Assembly: GCF_019649055.1 (NCBI RefSeq)
Contig: NW_026570226.1
Coordinates: 2,976,001 to 3,040,000, forward strand
DNA: 64,000 nt
Origin: Paramacrobiotus metropolitanus
Taxonomy: Eukaryota > Tardigrada > Eutardigrada > Parachela > Macrobiotidae
Direction: 5' to 3'
The notes under the pieces were generated by a model. It saw only the letters and a program-made list of their open reading frames with translations. It was not told the DNA's origin and did no database searches. Shown here piece after piece: positions 22,998 through 30,846 of the stretch; the stretch's first letter is position 1, and the number at the start of each line of letters is the position of its first letter. A program made the translations under genes and the position numbers.

Positions 22998-25037
22998 ATG
23001 GACAAAGAGATCATCGAACCGACATCGAATAGTAGTCAGGGGAGCCGTAGCTCTCACGGGTCACAGCAAAGTGCACATAACCCGTATAAGAAGGACTTAT
23101 ACCCGTTCTCACGCCCAGTTGAACACGGGCGAAATACTCGAGCACCAAAAGTCCCCGTGAAGAAGAATTCACGTGGGTCGGACGCAACGTACCAGAAGGC
23201 ACTCGAAGCAGTGTCAGCTCAGGAGAGCTCAAGCGACGACCTGAAACGATTTCCCGCGCCTGCGGCGGGAAGTAGCGAGGTGAACCAGGAGGTCACCAAA
23301 GAAGGAACGAAATCGGAAAAAGTCGCGGAGATGGATCAGACATCGCAAAAGGATATATCAGACCAGGATAAGAAGGAGAACCTGGTCAAAACCGATCTCA
23401 CGGAGCAGCCAAAGATCACATCAGATGATCTCAATGAACTCAGGCTAGACGATCTCACACTTGGAGATGAAACTGGAACCGAGGATCTCTTCATGAGTCC
23501 GATGGCATCTGATGAGATGATGTCTAATCGCGGAAATGAAGAATCGTACTTCACTGAGGATGAGATGACATTGAATATGTCATTCAAAACCGCAATGAAG
23601 GAAGCTGATCGAGCTCAGGGATTGACACCTTTTGAGGACATCCCCGAGAGTCTGATCGAAAGGAATCAGACAGGGAAGATCGTCAACGTACGATCTCCAT
23701 CTCCGAACAGCCCTACCTCAAACTTGAAACGACGAGTCCGAGAGCTGGAAACCTTATTGGAAGAAAAAGAGGCCCAGGTTATCAAGAAAAAACAGGAATA
23801 TCGAACTCAACTGGGATCTCTGCAGTCGCGCATCTACGACTTGGAACAGCAACAAGGTGCTCTTGAGAGCTCAGCAGATGAATGGAAAGTTCGATATGAA
23901 CGACAAAAACAGATCGCTGAAGAATCGATGAAAGTCGCTGATGACAGAGAGATGGAAGGCTACATAGCCGTAAATGAACTTAACGAGAGAATGTCCGAAG
24001 AGACAGCTGAAAGGTCACGGCACATAGCCGAATTGAAGGATCAGTGCGATGAACTTCGCAAAAAGGCAGATGAAGCTGAAGCGAAGCGAGACGAATACGC
24101 AACCAAATTAGCGGAAGCAACCAAACGATTAACAGCGGTGAATAAGGATATATTTAAGCTCAGAGAGGACCTGAAGCTGAAAGATGGGAATATTCAAACT
24201 CTCCAAAGGGAATCGGAAGATCACCAGAAACGAGCTGATGATGCTCTTAAAGTGGCACAAGACCTGAGAGAGCTCCTAGCTACTGAAGGGGGACGACTTA
24301 AAGATGAAATCAGGCAAGTCACTGAGGAGAACGCACAGCTCAAAGAAGCTGGTCAGAAAGCGGCCGAATGGGGCCAAAGATGGGAAGATGAAGCACGACG
24401 ACTAGATACGAAGGTGACAAAAGTCGAAGTGGAAAGCAAAGAACATCAGAAAAAGATCCGTGAGCTGACAGATGAGAATATAAAGCTCAATACGGAAATA
24501 GTCGACATGACACAAACAGTGATGACTCACCAAGACGAAGTCACCCGATCGAGAACTCATCTGAAATCGGCAGCTGATGCGTATGCTCAACTGGAACAGC
24601 AAATGAATCAGCTAATCGACCAGATCAAAGCGAGAGAGACAGACGAAAAGGAGTTAAACGCGGAGACGATTCAGCGGCAGAATTTCGCCCATATGCTCAA
24701 GCAGGAGCGAGATCAGCTGCAAACGGAAAACGAGCAGCTCAACATCAGAATCAAACGTCTCGAAGACGAGAACAAGGGCCTGAAAGTGACAAATAAACAC
24801 AGGGAAGAGCTAATTCTGCAAGCAGGAAGTGGAAAAAGGGATACGGCTGATACGCCCCCGCCTAGCAACAGTAAGGCACAAGAAGCGGGCGGGAGCTTCC
24901 ATTTCGAGATGCCGCTGCGAACGGGCGGCGGCACAGGGGGGCTGAAAATGGAAGAAAATGGAGAAACCACGGACAATAAGAAACCGTCAGGTAGTCACCA
25001 AACATATATGAGCTTGGGTGACCCTTCACAGTTCTAA
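22998..25037 (+). CDS. ORF1: coiled-coil protein, probable N-terminal part of Gag
   Basis: 679 aa from the first ATG at 22998; an upstream in-frame stretch starts only with GTG. The first 240 residues are polar and low-complexity, rich in S, D, E and K. Residues about 243-610 form a long coiled coil with heptads of E, K, Q and L (for example RRVRELETLLEEKEAQ). The tail has a Gly-rich patch near FHFEMPLRTGGGTGG. I recognise no family. Position before the capsid ORF, and the same reading frame as that ORF across one TAA at 25035-25037, suggest a matrix-like or scaffolding Gag segment, with full Gag made by stop readthrough. It could instead be a separate protein. Confidence 0.85.
   Translation: MDKEIIEPTSNSSQGSRSSHGSQQSAHNPYKKDLYPFSRPVEHGRNTRAPKVPVKKNSRGSDATYQKALEAVSAQESSSDDLKRFPAPAAGSSEVNQEVTKEGTKSEKVAEMDQTSQKDISDQDKKENLVKTDLTEQPKITSDDLNELRLDDLTLGDETGTEDLFMSPMASDEMMSNRGNEESYFTEDEMTLNMSFKTAMKEADRAQGLTPFEDIPESLIERNQTGKIVNVRSPSPNSPTSNLKRRVRELETLLEEKEAQVIKKKQEYRTQLGSLQSRIYDLEQQQGALESSADEWKVRYERQKQIAEESMKVADDREMEGYIAVNELNERMSEETAERSRHIAELKDQCDELRKKADEAEAKRDEYATKLAEATKRLTAVNKDIFKLREDLKLKDGNIQTLQRESEDHQKRADDALKVAQDLRELLATEGGRLKDEIRQVTEENAQLKEAGQKAAEWGQRWEDEARRLDTKVTKVEVESKEHQKKIRELTDENIKLNTEIVDMTQTVMTHQDEVTRSRTHLKSAADAYAQLEQQMNQLIDQIKARETDEKELNAETIQRQNFAHMLKQERDQLQTENEQLNIRIKRLEDENKGLKVTNKHREELILQAGSGKRDTADTPPPSNSKAQEAGGSFHFEMPLRTGGGTGGLKMEENGETTDNKKPSGSHQTYMSLGDPSQF
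25035..25037 (+). promoter_or_regulatory. In-frame TAA between Gag parts, possible readthrough site
   Basis: Context cag ttc TAA cgg ccc. After the stop the same frame stays open with coding-like charged codons (D, R, N, Q rich) for 55 codons before the first ATG (25203), and then through the capsid domain. CGG directly after the stop resembles the stop-CGG class of viral readthrough contexts, known mainly with UGA. An element that regularly reads this stop would yield a 1214-residue Gag. Reinitiation at 25203 is the alternative. Confidence 0.45.
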
Positions 25038-26642
25038 CGGCCCATCGAAACAGCAGTCAAAGACGGCGCAAATCAAGATGCACGTTCCCCGCGGCACGAA
25101 CATGACGGAAGATACTTCCGCGAATATCAGAACGAACGTAATCAACGGGATGATCGAAATGAAAATCGAGGACAACGGGAATTCAACAGATCCATCAGGA
25201 ACATGGGCCGTAAAACCGATCTTACGACCTTTGATGGTAACCGAGATGCGGTAGGCGGATGGATCCGGCTGGTTAAAGAAACACAGCGAACATATGATTT
25301 AACTGATGATCAGATACTCATCGATATTGCCAGCGCCGTTAGAGGACCAGCGAAGATCTGGTTCGATAGCGAGAGAGACATCGAAGAGGCCGAAGAGGAA
25401 GCTTATACAGTAACGGAATGGTTAAACAAATTCAGAGATGAATTTGGAGATCGAAACGAGGAAGTCCTTGGTTTACGTGAAGCCATGAACAGGAAATTCA
25501 GACCTGGAAAAGAGACGCTTGAGCAGTTTTACCAAGCGATCATGAAGTTCAAAGCTAAGAAAGCTATCACCGAATTGCAAGCGGTTGCATTCCTTATCGA
25601 CGGATGCAGAGTTGATAACGATCTCTATAAGGCGCTGAAAACGAAGGGGTTCAGAACGCCAACAGAGATTAAGGACTTCTTCCGATCTTGGGCAGCTGGC
25701 GAGGATAAATACAAGGTGGTCGAAGGTCAACGTAATCAACCGGATTACGTGACCATCCGCTCGGGACAGGTCGAGATGGCACAGAGGCAATATGCAGCCA
25801 CACCGTCCCCAGTGGATTATCAGGCGAGATCACCATCCCCAACTCATAAGGAGATGACATTTATCGACAGCCAAACTGGACAGCCGATCTCATACGCCAT
25901 GGTCGCCGCGATACAAGCGCAGGCGCAGGCAAGGCCAATGGCCCCGGCAAATGTGATGCCAAGTCCCCTGAAGGGAGGGGTGCCCCAACAACAAGGAAGG
26001 TCCAATTATGGAAACGGAAACGGAAATGGAAACTGGAATGGTGGCCAACGAAATGGCAACTTCAGTCGAAACCAGGGGCAGGGCAACTATCAGCCCAATA
26101 ACCGACAAGGGAACTACCAACAGAACCGAGGCAACTATCAGCCACAACAGGGTTTCCGTACAGAATGGAAATTTGGTCAAATCGATGGATGGATCGCTCA
26201 GGGCGTGCAGCTGTGCCAGAATTGTGGATTCGGTAACCACGATGCACAGAACTGCATGTTCGCTGGTATGCTACCGAACCGGAACCCGAACTTGTTCGCC
26301 ACCCGAGAATGGGAACGGCTGCGAGCCCAAGGCGGCTGGCGACAAGCAGTAGCGAACGGCTACGATCTGGTTGCCCGATGGGCCGCGTTCAAACAGGGGA
26401 ACGGCGGCGGCGCCGGCCAGGGAAATGGAAACGGTGGCGGCGGCGGATATAACGGCGGAGGAAGAGGTGGCTTCCGCGGGCGAGGTCGCGGCAATGGACG
26501 CGGCGGCTACGGCAACCGGAACGGCGGCGGTAACGGACGCGCCGATAATAACGACGGTGGCGGCGCGAACGGCGCTGACCGGGGAAATGAACAAGTCCAG
26601 CAACAGCGGGTGTTGGACCAGGGAAACGGCCAAGATCAGTAG
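25038..26642 (+). CDS. ORF2: Gag capsid plus CCHC zinc knuckle and RGG tail
   Basis: Open from the codon after the ORF1 stop; the first ATG is at 25203 (479 aa from there, 534 from 25038). From that ATG, residues about 8-180 resemble the retrotransposon Gag/capsid fold, with a WFDSERD-like segment and RKFRPGKETLEQFYQAIMKF, matching the helix before the major homology region of gypsy Gags. Then come a Q/N/G-rich linker and one canonical zinc knuckle CQNCGFGNHDAQNC (CX2CX4HX4C, Cys near residue 338). A Gly/Asn/Arg-rich RGG tail follows, suited to RNA binding. The stop TAG at 26640-26642 lies inside a frameshift-stimulating structure. Confidence 0.88.
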   Translation, partial: RPIETAVKDGANQDARSPRHEHDGRYFREYQNERNQRDDRNENRGQREFNRSIRNMGRKTDLTTFDGNRDAVGGWIRLVKETQRTYDLTDDQILIDIASAVRGPAKIWFDSERDIEEAEEEAYTVTEWLNKFRDEFGDRNEEVLGLREAMNRKFRPGKETLEQFYQAIMKFKAKKAITELQAVAFLIDGCRVDNDLYKALKTKGFRTPTEIKDFFRSWAAGEDKYKVVEGQRNQPDYVTIRSGQVEMAQRQYAATPSPVDYQARSPSPTHKEMTFIDSQTGQPISYAMVAAIQAQAQARPMAPANVMPSPLKGGVPQQQGRSNYGNGNGNGNWNGGQRNGNFSRNQGQGNYQPNNRQGNYQQNRGNYQPQQGFRTEWKFGQIDGWIAQGVQLCQNCGFGNHDAQNCMFAGMLPNRNPNLFATREWERLRAQGGWRQAVANGYDLVARWAAFKQGNGGGAGQGNGNGGGGGYNGGGRGGFRGRGRGNGRGGYGNRNGGGNGRADNNDGGGANGADRGNEQVQQQRVLDQGNGQDQ

Positions 26643-26684
26643 GCGCCGGTGAGCCTGCTGATCTCCCTGAACCAAAACCACCGG
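26621..26684 (+). promoter_or_regulatory. -1 ribosomal frameshift signal (slippery heptamer plus H-type pseudoknot)
   Basis: G GGA AAC at 26621-26627 is in the ORF2 frame and is a known retroviral slippery heptamer. After a 5-base spacer, 26633-26644 pairs with 26653-26664 as a 12 bp stem with one G-U. Loop bases 26646-26651 (ccggtg) pair with 26679-26684 (caccgg), giving a 6 bp second stem: loop 1 has 1 base, loop 2 has 14. Slippage moves reading from ORF2 to ORF3, exactly the frame needed, 13 bases before the ORF2 stop. Pairings were checked base by base. Confidence 0.9.
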
Positions 26685-29600
26685 ATAAAAGGGAAACGCA
26701 GAATCGGACTGCGAAGGAGATGGCTAATAAGATGCCATCATCAGTGGGCAAAGCACCACAGCCACAGAATCGGACTGTAGGCGAAACGGCTAATAAGATG
26801 CCGTCATATCAGCTGAAAGAGATGGTTCATAAGATGCCATCACAAATGGACAAAAGGCCGCTTCCGCAGAATGTTACTGCGAAGTCACCACAGAATGGTA
26901 CTGTGAGTGAGATGGCTCAAAAGATGCCATCACAGGTGAAGAAAGGACCACCTGCGCAGAATGGAACTGCGAAACCACAGCAGAATAGTACTGCTGATGA
27001 TCAGTTGATAAATAAAGGAAAATGTAGTGCCGAAAAGCTAAAAGAACGGCGCGCTCAACGTAACGAGATCATTCGAAAGGCGAACTTGAAGAAGAAACTG
27101 GAAGAAAAAGAGACGAATGATCAACATTCCAGATTCCGAGAATTCCTACTTAAACAGAATGCGGAGACGAAAACGACGTTTGGGAATTGTTCGGAAGATG
27201 AAGATGACACAGTACTAAAACAAAAGTGGTTAGAACAGAACGCCACAGTGGGCAGCAAAGATGAAAAACCACTTCCTATAAGGAAAGCACCAGTGGGAGA
27301 TCGTGGAGCAAGTGCTAACGCTAAAAGCGACGACCAAAAGATCGTTGCAACAGGTCAGGCAAAGGAACTGACGCTGCGAAAAGTGCAGCTTAAAGAGGGC
27401 GAACAAGCACAACAGATCTCCGATGACTCATTGGATGATGCAGAGATGCTGCAGCGGAAGCAAGACTGGCAAAAGGTGACATATCGACCTCATGGGAACC
27501 ACGGCATGTGGATACCTGTTTCGCCGAAAGCATCTCAGAAAGCGAGGATGTCAAAAGAAGATTACTGGGACATGCAGCAGCTGCGAACGCAATTCCAGAG
27601 AAAACGTCTCGATGAGTTGGTTACCGGGAAACCAGCTCAAGGATTAATGAACCCTGTCCCAGTGTTCAACGAGATCGAATATAAAAAGACACTCGTTGAC
27701 CAAAACCGAAATGCTCCTCCAGCTGACAAACCGCCGAATTATGGAGAAAAAGTTCCGTTACAAAAATTGCCAAGCGGCGGATTCGCTATCAAACCGACTG
27801 AAAGGTCACGGGACTTTACCGAAGCATTGCAGAAAGATCCCAATGACAAGTCACCAGTTCGAACAGATGGGATGTCTTCACAAACCGATCCGACGAAAAC
27901 GAACAGTGAGGTATCGGCGAAAGTGATCGACTGGATGACCCAAAACGGATATGAGATGGTCACATATGAAAGATCACCAGATCAACCGGACAGCGAAGAA
28001 GATGAGCTAAAACGAGTTCACCAGATCACAGATGAGATCGCTGAGCATCTGCGTGACAAATCAGATGATGTCACATTGCATCAGACCATCTCTGAGGTGA
28101 TCAAAGATCACTCAGAAGTTGCGAAGGGGCAACCAAACGAAACCGAAAAGATCATCAACGATGAAAAAGCTGCAAAGAAAAAGGGGTGTGAGATGATAAA
28201 AAGTTCAAAAGATGAAAAGAAGAGACAATTTTACGATATCCGAACCGATGTCCCACATAGGATCGATCATCTGAGTTCGATACTGAGGAGGAACAACACC
28301 TTAGCGAAGGGGCAGGTGTCTTCTTCAGCAGTTGATATGGACCCGGGATCTGTATCGCTCATCCCAGTCAAGTGTACTGTTCGTACGCTTAAAGTGCAAA
28401 ATGGATCGAAGCATAATCTGCCGAAAAGGATCGAAGCGTATACACATGAGGTGAAAATCGGCGACATAAAGGTCTTAGCGATGTTGGATACTGGTGCAGA
28501 AACATCGTTAATCAGCCGACCGTTTTGCGAAAAGAACGGACTTCACGTCTTACCGCTGCCACCAGATCGATTGGTGCGAATTAATGGAATCAGCGGAACA
28601 TCAGGCTTCAACGTGACGCATTATTGCGTAGCACCAGTGACATTGCGGAAACGGACCAGTCAACACTCCTTCTATGTCCGACCCAAAACGGATGATGTAC
28701 AAGTTCTACTGGGACATGATTTTCTGGCGACAAAGTTCGTCCTGATCGATAATCATGGGGAGGAGGAAGTTGAAGATGAGCCGAAATCAGCTGTCAAAGT
28801 ACAAGCTGGAAAGGTCACTGGACTCGGAGCAGCTAAATCGGATCTCAAGGCTATCCCAGTACCAGAGGCACCGGGAAAGCAGATGATGAACCAACGAAGG
28901 GGAGGTTCACCTGCTCAGCTGTCGATAATTGAACAGATGGCAGCCATCCAAAAAGAGATCGCGACCCGATTAGGGAGGTCATCAGTTAAACCGAAAGAAC
29001 GGGCAAACGTCGTTCTCCCAGTACCAGAGGCACAGGGAACGACGAAAGATGACCAAAAAGTAACGGATAAAGATGTTATCCCAGTACCAGAGGCACTGGG
29101 AATGAACGATGAAACGCTGTTAACAATGGAGCAGATCGCAGCCATACAAAAGGAAGCAGCTGCTGAATCGAAACGATCTCTCGTACCGGGAATGGAGTGG
29201 GCAAAGTCTATCCCAGTACCAGAGGCACTGGGAATAAAAGTTGCCAAAGTATGGGACGATAAGAAGTTCGAAAAGGAACTAGACGCTCCGAAAAAGATGA
29301 CACAAGATGAGCAGATACTCTTAAGCGAGATACGAGATGGAGCGATCGAACAGCTGAGAGATCATCGAACCGAAAAACAACCGGAGATCATCGAAATCTC
29401 ATCTGACGAGATTAAACGGACATCGAATCATGGGTTTTCGAATAAGGAAATCGACGATACCAGTAACCCGTTCGCTTGCCTCGATAAAATGACACTGGAA
29501 GAACGTATCAGCAGTTGTCATCACGGTTATAATGAGAACCCGTGTCGAGTGCAACCTCAAGAGAGATGTGAGGAATGTCGTCGAGATGCTTGTCAGGATG

Positions 29601-30769
29601 ATCTCAGAGATTGGCCAAGCTGCAATGCAGCAATTGAAGAGATGAAAAACCATGTCCAAAAGGAAGTTAAAAGCATTAGCAGGACAAACTCAATGTGGAA
29701 TCAGCATATCGAGCGCTATCATTGGCAGCGATATAAGGAATGGCTATCCTGCGTTCGAAACTTCATCCTAACAAGGGGAAGATCCTTACTTCATTGGGAT
29801 AACACGGTTGATAGCTCGATTGCGAACTTAGGGAGATCAGACCCGAAAGTTAAGCAGCTCCAATTGAAACTAAATCGAGAAATAGTCGAGGTGTTCGATG
29901 AAGGAATCATGTGGGAAAAGGCCAGAGAGGATCTCTTCTGGGACTTCCGCGTTAATCACCTCTATAAGGGAGAAGGAACAACGATCATCTTCCCAACCGG
30001 ACTTGGTAAACCAGTATATGAGCTGTTCGAAATGTTCTATAAGGCGCTGGAGAGAGGAAATGAAAAATCCTTTGAAAAGTATTGGAAAAAGTTGGAAGCC
30101 GAATTCCCTCCACTGCCAGATACCGATATACTTGAACTGAAAGTATATCGAAAACGCAGAGAAGTTGAACCAGCTGGTTACCCGGTCAAAAACAAGGTGA
30201 CCTTCGCACCAGTCACAGATGGAGATGAGTACCCGCAACGAGGAGATGATAAATGGTGCATATATGAGATGAACCCTAAAAATGAACTCCTCGCCGAAAA
30301 CTTAAATGCGAACTGTGTCTTCATTGGGAATAAGAGACCCATCGGATACGAGGAGGATACAGATGAGGAGATGATCGTAACAGATGAAGAGAGATCACCA
30401 ACAGCATTCGAGATCTCGCAGATGATCTCAGAAAAGGGAGCGATGTGGAAAAAGTTCCAAGAGGAGCTCGAAAGGATCTCAGCAGGGCAACAAAACCCAG
30501 TAACAGAAGCAAAAGAAGATGGAAATGTACTCGATACTGGTGAGGAAGGTCCACCGGTCGAGAATAACAGATTGATGAGTTTGGAAGAGATCGATCAGCT
30601 CGAAGGGACAGTTCCAGATGATCGGAGATCGAACTCCGATGAAAAAAGGTCATCACCGAAAGTGCGAGTAACGCGCAGTCATCCGAGAATCGCAACGAAA
30701 TATGGAATCAAGGCAAAAGAAACGGGCAAACCCCTGCTCAAAAATCCGAAAACGAAAAAACTACAGTGA
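26627..30769 (+). CDS. ORF3: Pro polyprotein with retroviral aspartic protease
   Basis: The frame is open from 26591, and the first ATG is at 26720 (1349 aa from there). Sequence before that ATG already fits the repeat QN(R/G)T..E(M/T)A(N/Q)KMPS that continues four times after it, so translation probably enters by -1 frameshift at 26627. Middle: an aspartic protease with LDTGAETSLI (Asp about residue 590 from 26720) and VLLGHDFL, the flap-side motif of gypsy proteases. Next come four PVPEA(L/P/Q)G repeats, a Cys-rich patch (CEECRRDAC), and an 850-1350 region with Trp-rich helical sequence (WNQHIERYHWQRYKEWL) of no known family. It ends at TGA 30767-30769 with no RT attached, unlike ordinary gypsy elements, where protease runs into RT. 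Confidence 0.87.
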   Translation, partial: RPRSVGAGEPADLPEPKPPDKRETQNRTAKEMANKMPSSVGKAPQPQNRTVGETANKMPSYQLKEMVHKMPSQMDKRPLPQNVTAKSPQNGTVSEMAQKMPSQVKKGPPAQNGTAKPQQNSTADDQLINKGKCSAEKLKERRAQRNEIIRKANLKKKLEEKETNDQHSRFREFLLKQNAETKTTFGNCSEDEDDTVLKQKWLEQNATVGSKDEKPLPIRKAPVGDRGASANAKSDDQKIVATGQAKELTLRKVQLKEGEQAQQISDDSLDDAEMLQRKQDWQKVTYRPHGNHGMWIPVSPKASQKARMSKEDYWDMQQLRTQFQRKRLDELVTGKPAQGLMNPVPVFNEIEYKKTLVDQNRNAPPADKPPNYGEKVPLQKLPSGGFAIKPTERSRDFTEALQKDPNDKSPVRTDGMSSQTDPTKTNSEVSAKVIDWMTQNGYEMVTYERSPDQPDSEEDELKRVHQITDEIAEHLRDKSDDVTLHQTISEVIKDHSEVAKGQPNETEKIINDEKAAKKKGCEMIKSSKDEKKRQFYDIRTDVPHRIDHLSSILRRNNTLAKGQVSSSAVDMDPGSVSLIPVKCTVRTLKVQNGSKHNLPKRIEAYTHEVKIGDIKVLAMLDTGAETSLISRPFCEKNGLHVLPLPPDRLVRINGISGTSGFNVTHYCVAPVTLRKRTSQHSFYVRPKTDDVQVLLGHDFLATKFVLIDNHGEEEVEDEPKSAVKVQAGKVTGLGAAKSDLKAIPVPEAPGKQMMNQRRGGSPAQLSIIEQMAAIQKEIATRLGRSSVKPKERANVVLPVPEAQGTTKDDQKVTDKDVIPVPEALGMNDETLLTMEQIAAIQKEAAAESKRSLVPGMEWAKSIPVPEALGIKVAKVWDDKKFEKELDAPKKMTQDEQILLSEIRDGAIEQLRDHRTEKQPEIIEISSDEIKRTSNHGFSNKEIDDTSNPFACLDKMTLEERISSCHHGYNENPCRVQPQERCEECRRDACQDDLRDWPSCNAAIEEMKNHVQKEVKSISRTNSMWNQHIERYHWQRYKEWLSCVRNFILTRGRSLLHWDNTVDSSIANLGRSDPKVKQLQLKLNREIVEVFDEGIMWEKAREDLFWDFRVNHLYKGEGTTIIFPTGLGKPVYELFEMFYKALERGNEKSFEKYWKKLEAEFPPLPDTDILELKVYRKRREVEPAGYPVKNKVTFAPVTDGDEYPQRGDDKWCIYEMNPKNELLAENLNANCVFIGNKRPIGYEEDTDEEMIVTDEERSPTAFEISQMISEKGAMWKKFQEELERISAGQQNPVTEAKEDGNVLDTGEEGPPVENNRLMSLEEIDQLEGTVPDDRRSNSDEKRSSPKVRVTRSHPRIATKYGIKAKETGKPLLKNPKTKKLQ

Positions 30770-30797
30770 GTCTACAGTGATCAAGAGTCTACAGTGA
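30761..30797 (+). repeat. Three ctacagtga repeats giving a stop in all three frames
   Basis: tctacagtga-type units recur three times; their TGA codons at 30767, 30778 and 30795 fall in three different frames. Ribosomes leaving ORF3 in any frame must end here, so RT cannot be reached by simple readthrough or frameshift from ORF3. Confidence 0.8.
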
Positions 30798-30846
30798 TCA
30801 ACGGACCCTTTTAAAACCATCTGTTTGTACCCGTGTAAAAGTTAGA

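Noticed and set aside
26271-26751. Ala/Ile/Val-rich minus-strand ORFs
   Set aside because: They are the complement of the Gly/Asn/Arg-rich tail of ORF2 and reflect its repetitive codons.
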